Below are positions 60,871 to 64,000 of a stretch of 64,000 bases of DNA, in pieces. The DNA comes from Bog-532 sp963732345 (lineage in GTDB: Bacteria > Actinomycetota > Actinomycetes > Streptosporangiales > Streptosporangiaceae), in assembly GCA_963732345.1 (NCBI GenBank), contig CAVSZI010000019.1, positions 248,001-312,000 of the forward strand, given 5' to 3'. The position numbers were made by a program, and so were the translations under genes. Within the stretch, counting starts at the first letter, position 1, and every line of letters starts with the position of its first letter. The notes beneath the pieces are model-generated. The model saw only the letters and a program-made list of their open reading frames with translations, did no database searches and had not been told where the DNA came from.

Positions 60871-63441
60871 GTGACGTCTTCCGCTGAGCCTCAGCCAGGC
60901 CTGCGCCGTGCGCTGGCCCGTGCCCGGGACGGCAAGGCCCTGGACCCGGGCGAGGCCGCGATCCTGCTGCAAAGCCGCGGGGCCGACCTGGAAACGCTGC
61001 TCGGCTACGCCAGCCGGACCCGGGACGCGGGCCTGGCCGCCGCCGGGCGCCCAGGGGTAATCACGTATTCGCGGAAGGTCTTCATCCCGCTGACCCGGCT
61101 GTGCCGGGACCGCTGCGCGTACTGCACGTTCGCGACGGTCCCGCACCGGCTGGACAGCCCCTACCTGGAGCCCGACGAGGTCCTCGCCATCGCGCGGCAG
61201 GGCGCCGCCCTCGGCTGCAAGGAGGCGCTGTTCACCCTGGGCGACCGGCCGGAGGAGCGCTGGCACCAGGCCCGGGAGTGGCTGGACGCCCGCGGCTACG
61301 ACGACACGCTCTCCTACGTCCGGGCCACGGCGATCCGCGTGCTGGAAGAGACCGGCCTGCTGCCGCACCTTAACCCGGGCGTGCTGGGCTGGGCGGACTT
61401 CCAGCGGCTCAAGCCGGTGGCGCCGTCGATGGGCATGATGCTGGAGACCACCGCGGCCCGTCTGTTCACCGGGAAGGGCGGCCCGCACTACGGCAGCCCC
61501 GACAAGGACCCCGCGGTCCGCCTGCGGGTCCTGGAGGACGCCGGGCGCTCCGGGGTGCCGTTCACGACCGGAATCCTCATCGGCATCGGTGAGACGCTTG
61601 CCGAGCGGGCCGAATCGATCTTCGCGATCCGCCAGGTCGCCCGCGAGTACGGCGGCATCCAGGAAGTCATCGTGCAGAACTTCCGGGCCAAGCCGGACAC
61701 CAAGATGCGCGGCGTCCCGGACGCCGAGCTCGACGACCTCGCCGCGACCATCGCCGTCGCCCGGCTGGTCCTCGGGCCGAAGGCGCGTATCCAGGCCCCG
61801 CCGAACCTGATTGGCGACCAGTACCGGATGATCCTGGCGGCCGGGATCGACGATTGGGGCGGGGTCTCCCCGCTGACCCCGGACCACGTCAACCCCGAGC
61901 GCCCGTGGCCGCAGATCGGCGAGCTGGCCGCCCAGACCGCCGCCGGGGGGTTCACCCTGCGCGAGCGCCTGACGATCTACCCGCCGTACATCCGCGAGCC
62001 GTGGCTCGACCCGCGGCTGGCCGCGCACGTGTCCGCCCTGGCCGACCGGGCGACGGGCCTGGCCCGGGACGGCGCCATGCCGCACGGGCTGCCGTGGCAG
62101 GAGCCGGACGGTGGCTGGCAGGAGGCGGGCCGCACCGACCTGCACACCTCGATCGACACGACCGGCCGCACGACGGACCGCCGGGACGACTTCGCCGAGG
62201 TCTACGGCGACTGGGACCAGATCAGGACCCGCCTCGGCGGCGGCCAGGACACCGGCGCCCCGCGGATCGACACGGACGTCAAAGCCGCGCTCCGCCAGGC
62301 CGAACGGGACCCGGCCGGGCTCTCCGACGATCAGGCGCTCGCCCTGCTGGCCGCCGACGGAACCGCCCTGGACGCCGTGACCAGCCTGGCCGACGCGATC
62401 CGCCGCGACGTGATGGGCGACGACGTCACCTACGTCGTCAACCGCAACATCAACTTCACCAACGTCTGTTACACCGGCTGCCGGTTCTGCGCGTTCGCGC
62501 AGCGCCGCACCGACGCCGACGCCTACACCCTGTCGCTGCAGCAGATCGGGGACCGGGCGCAGGAGGCCTGGGAGGCCGGGGCGACCGAGGTGTGCATGCA
62601 GGGCGGAATCCACCCGGACCTGCCCGGAACCGCCTACTTCGACATCGCCGCCGAAGTCAGGCGCCGCTGCCCCGGCATGCACGTGCACGCCTTCTCGCCG
62701 ATGGAAGTGGTCAACGGGGCGTCCCGCACCGGGCTGCCGATTAGCGAGTGGCTCATCCGCGCCAAGGAAGCCGGGCTCGGCTCGATCCCCGGCACCGCCG
62801 CGGAGATCCTCGACGACGACGTGCGCTGGATCCTGACCAAGGGCAAGCTGCCCACCTCGGTGTGGATCGAGGTGATCACGACGGCGCACGAGCTCGGCCT
62901 CCGCAGCTCGTCGACCATGATGTACGGGCATGTCGACACGCCGGCGCACTGGGTCGCGCACCTGCGGGTGCTGCGCCGGATCCAGGAGCAGACCGGCGGC
63001 TTCACCGAGTTCGTGCTGCTGCCGTTCATCCACTCCAGCGCGCCCATCTACCTGGCCGGCCTGGCGCGCCCCGGCCCCACCCGCCGGGAGAACCGGGCCG
63101 TCCACGCGGTGTCCCGGCTGCTGCTGCACGGCGCGATCGACTCGATCCAGTGCTCGTGGGTCAAGCTCGGCGAGGATCTGTGCCACGATGTCCTGCAGGG
63201 CGGCGCCAACGACGTGGGCGGCACCCTGATGGAGGAAACGATCAGCCGGATGGCCGGCGCCGACAATGGTTCGTTCCGCACGATCAGCCAGCTTCAGGCG
63301 ATGATCGCGTCCACCGGCCGGCCCGCCCGGCAGCGGACCACCTGCTACGGCGAGGTCCCGGCGGAGCGTCTCGCCGCCGCCGCGGCCAGCGACGGCGTGT
63401 GCGCCTCCATCCGCTCGCCGCTGCCGGTTCTGGGCGCCTAA
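60871..63441 (+). CDS. fbiC: FO synthase FbiC (CofG-CofH fusion)
   Basis: FbiC makes the deazaflavin FO core of coenzyme F420 from tyrosine and a pyrimidine precursor by two radical-SAM reactions. Both halves are intact: the CofG half has the Cx3Cx2C site C78/C82/C85 ('CRDRCAYCTF') and the CofH half C533/C537/C540 ('CYTGCRFCAF'). At 856 residues it has the normal length. GTG 60871 follows GAAGGGA. It is convergent with fbiB, giving an F420 locus. The host should therefore use F420-dependent enzymes. Confidence 0.96.
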   Translation: MTSSAEPQPGLRRALARARDGKALDPGEAAILLQSRGADLETLLGYASRTRDAGLAAAGRPGVITYSRKVFIPLTRLCRDRCAYCTFATVPHRLDSPYLEPDEVLAIARQGAALGCKEALFTLGDRPEERWHQAREWLDARGYDDTLSYVRATAIRVLEETGLLPHLNPGVLGWADFQRLKPVAPSMGMMLETTAARLFTGKGGPHYGSPDKDPAVRLRVLEDAGRSGVPFTTGILIGIGETLAERAESIFAIRQVAREYGGIQEVIVQNFRAKPDTKMRGVPDAELDDLAATIAVARLVLGPKARIQAPPNLIGDQYRMILAAGIDDWGGVSPLTPDHVNPERPWPQIGELAAQTAAGGFTLRERLTIYPPYIREPWLDPRLAAHVSALADRATGLARDGAMPHGLPWQEPDGGWQEAGRTDLHTSIDTTGRTTDRRDDFAEVYGDWDQIRTRLGGGQDTGAPRIDTDVKAALRQAERDPAGLSDDQALALLAADGTALDAVTSLADAIRRDVMGDDVTYVVNRNINFTNVCYTGCRFCAFAQRRTDADAYTLSLQQIGDRAQEAWEAGATEVCMQGGIHPDLPGTAYFDIAAEVRRRCPGMHVHAFSPMEVVNGASRTGLPISEWLIRAKEAGLGSIPGTAAEILDDDVRWILTKGKLPTSVWIEVITTAHELGLRSSSTMMYGHVDTPAHWVAHLRVLRRIQEQTGGFTEFVLLPFIHSSAPIYLAGLARPGPTRRENRAVHAVSRLLLHGAIDSIQCSWVKLGEDLCHDVLQGGANDVGGTLMEETISRMAGADNGSFRTISQLQAMIASTGRPARQRTTCYGEVPAERLAAAAASDGVCASIRSPLPVLGA

Positions 63442-63484
63442 TCCGGCCCGGACTCACCCCGGGGGCCATCCGGGGCAGCGGCCG

Positions 63485-64000
63485 CTACAGGGTCAGGATG
63501 AAGTAGTCCGGGTCGCGGGGCGGGCGCGGGGCGGGTGCGGCCGCGGGGTGCCCGATGCCGATGGCCCCCATCGGGTGGCAGTCGTACGGCAGGCCGATGG
63601 CATCGCCCGCGACGTCGGGGCAGAACAGCGTGCTGGATATGTAGCACGAGCCCAGGCCCTCGACCGCGAGGGCGACCATGAAGTTCTGCACCGCCGCTCC
63701 CATCGAGATGAGGAACATCTCCTGCTCGGCGCGCGACCGCCGCTCGTCCGGGTAGCGGTGCAGGCCCTTGGGGATCAGGCACGGAACGACGATGAGCGGG
63801 GCGTTGCGCAGCGGCTCGCCGCGCCGGACCCGCCGGGCGATCTGCTCCTCGCTGAAGCCGTCGCCGCGCAGGTCGGTGATCCACGCGTCCAGCATGGCCG
63901 CACACAGGTCCGCCCGGCTCTGCGCGGACTCCAGGATCACGAAACGCCACGGTTCGGTGTGGTGCGGCGCCGGGGCGGTCAGCGCGGTGGTGATCGAGCG
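63485..64000 (-). CDS. fbiB: Coenzyme F420:L-glutamate ligase FbiB, C-terminal part (partial)
   Basis: The frame is open to the right edge, so only the C-terminal nitroreductase-like (FMN-binding) domain is seen. It contains 'HHTEPWRFVILES', 'FLISMGAAVQNFMVALAVEGLGSCYISSTLF' and 'GAIGIGHPA', with 172 codons visible. In FbiB this domain follows the ligase domain and reduces dehydro-F420. It ends 43 bases from the fbiC stop. It could be a free-standing nitroreductase, but the neighbour makes FbiB much more likely. Confidence 0.78.
   Translation of the reverse strand, partial: RSITTALTAPAPHHTEPWRFVILESAQSRADLCAAMLDAWITDLRGDGFSEEQIARRVRRGEPLRNAPLIVVPCLIPKGLHRYPDERRSRAEQEMFLISMGAAVQNFMVALAVEGLGSCYISSTLFCPDVAGDAIGLPYDCHPMGAIGIGHPAAAPAPRPPRDPDYFILTL

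Noticed and set aside
59341..63186. 1281-codon open frame on the minus strand across fbiC and neighbours
   Set aside because: It is antisense to well-supported genes, is rich in Gly/Arg/Asp-type shadow codons and shows no domain; long shadow frames are common at this GC.

Overview
The window is chromosomal DNA from a high-GC actinobacterium. Evidence includes very GC-rich coding DNA with GTG/TTG starts, a WhiB7-type regulator, mycoredoxin, F420 biosynthesis (fbiC, fbiB), DUF4245, DUF6542 and Zincin_2-type proteins, an ECF42/DGPF pair and a Tcp-type secretion operon. Gene order resembles Streptomyces and Streptosporangiales chromosomes. The species cannot be named from the sequence alone. No tRNA, rRNA or CRISPR array was seen.

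Layout. 1-7.6 kb is a defence island: an edge-truncated specificity-like protein, a complete type I restriction-modification operon (hsdM-hsdS-hsdR, with hsdS much more AT-rich than its partners), and a VapBC toxin-antitoxin pair. 7.6-18 kb holds a CoA-transferase and membrane glycosyltransferase pair, a secreted lysozyme-like protein, a Ser/Thr kinase, class I fumarase, a MarR regulator and a SpoIIE-like phosphatase. 18-31 kb is a housekeeping block (glpX, DUF4245, xseB, xseA, a lipid-droplet-type protein, ispH, DUF6542, rmuC, ECF42/DGPF, ychF). It is scarred by a glutamine-synthetase fragment, a decayed IS605-type tnpB, an IS630 fragment and several tandem repeats.

31.7-43 kb is one polarised operon for a conjugation-type (Tcp/VirB) envelope machine: two VirB8/TcpC-like proteins, a small two-helix membrane protein, a TcpE domain fused to a ParA-like domain lacking its Walker lysine, a VirB4-like ATPase, a VirB6/TrbL-like channel and a two-domain wall hydrolase. 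No relaxase, VirD4-type coupling protein, integrase or att site is visible, so it looks like a resident secretion or differentiation machine and not an integrative conjugative element. An HTH/Clp-N gene pair with its own palindromic promoter follows.

44-57 kb holds an orphan cytosine methyltransferase, mycoredoxin, a frameshifted enoyl-CoA hydratase with an extra N-terminal domain, UvrD2 without its usual C-terminus, a gutted tesB, whiB7 with a complete attenuator leader, a ThiF-like protein, a zincin, an SDR with a C-terminal frameshift, moaE and a PDZ-Lon protein. 56.5-64 kb is a nucleotide-sugar, glycosyl-transfer and F420 region (methyltransferase, GT4, sugar nucleotidyltransferase, AlkA-like glycosylase, fbiC, partial fbiB).

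Most notable: (i) the whiB7 leader, where mutually exclusive terminator and antiterminator helices can be read base by base; (ii) the Tcp-like operon with its TcpE-ParA fusion; (iii) a set of genes with a TANNNT box 6-7 nt before the start codon, implying leaderless transcripts; (iv) a sensor-like domain fused to an enoyl-CoA hydratase.
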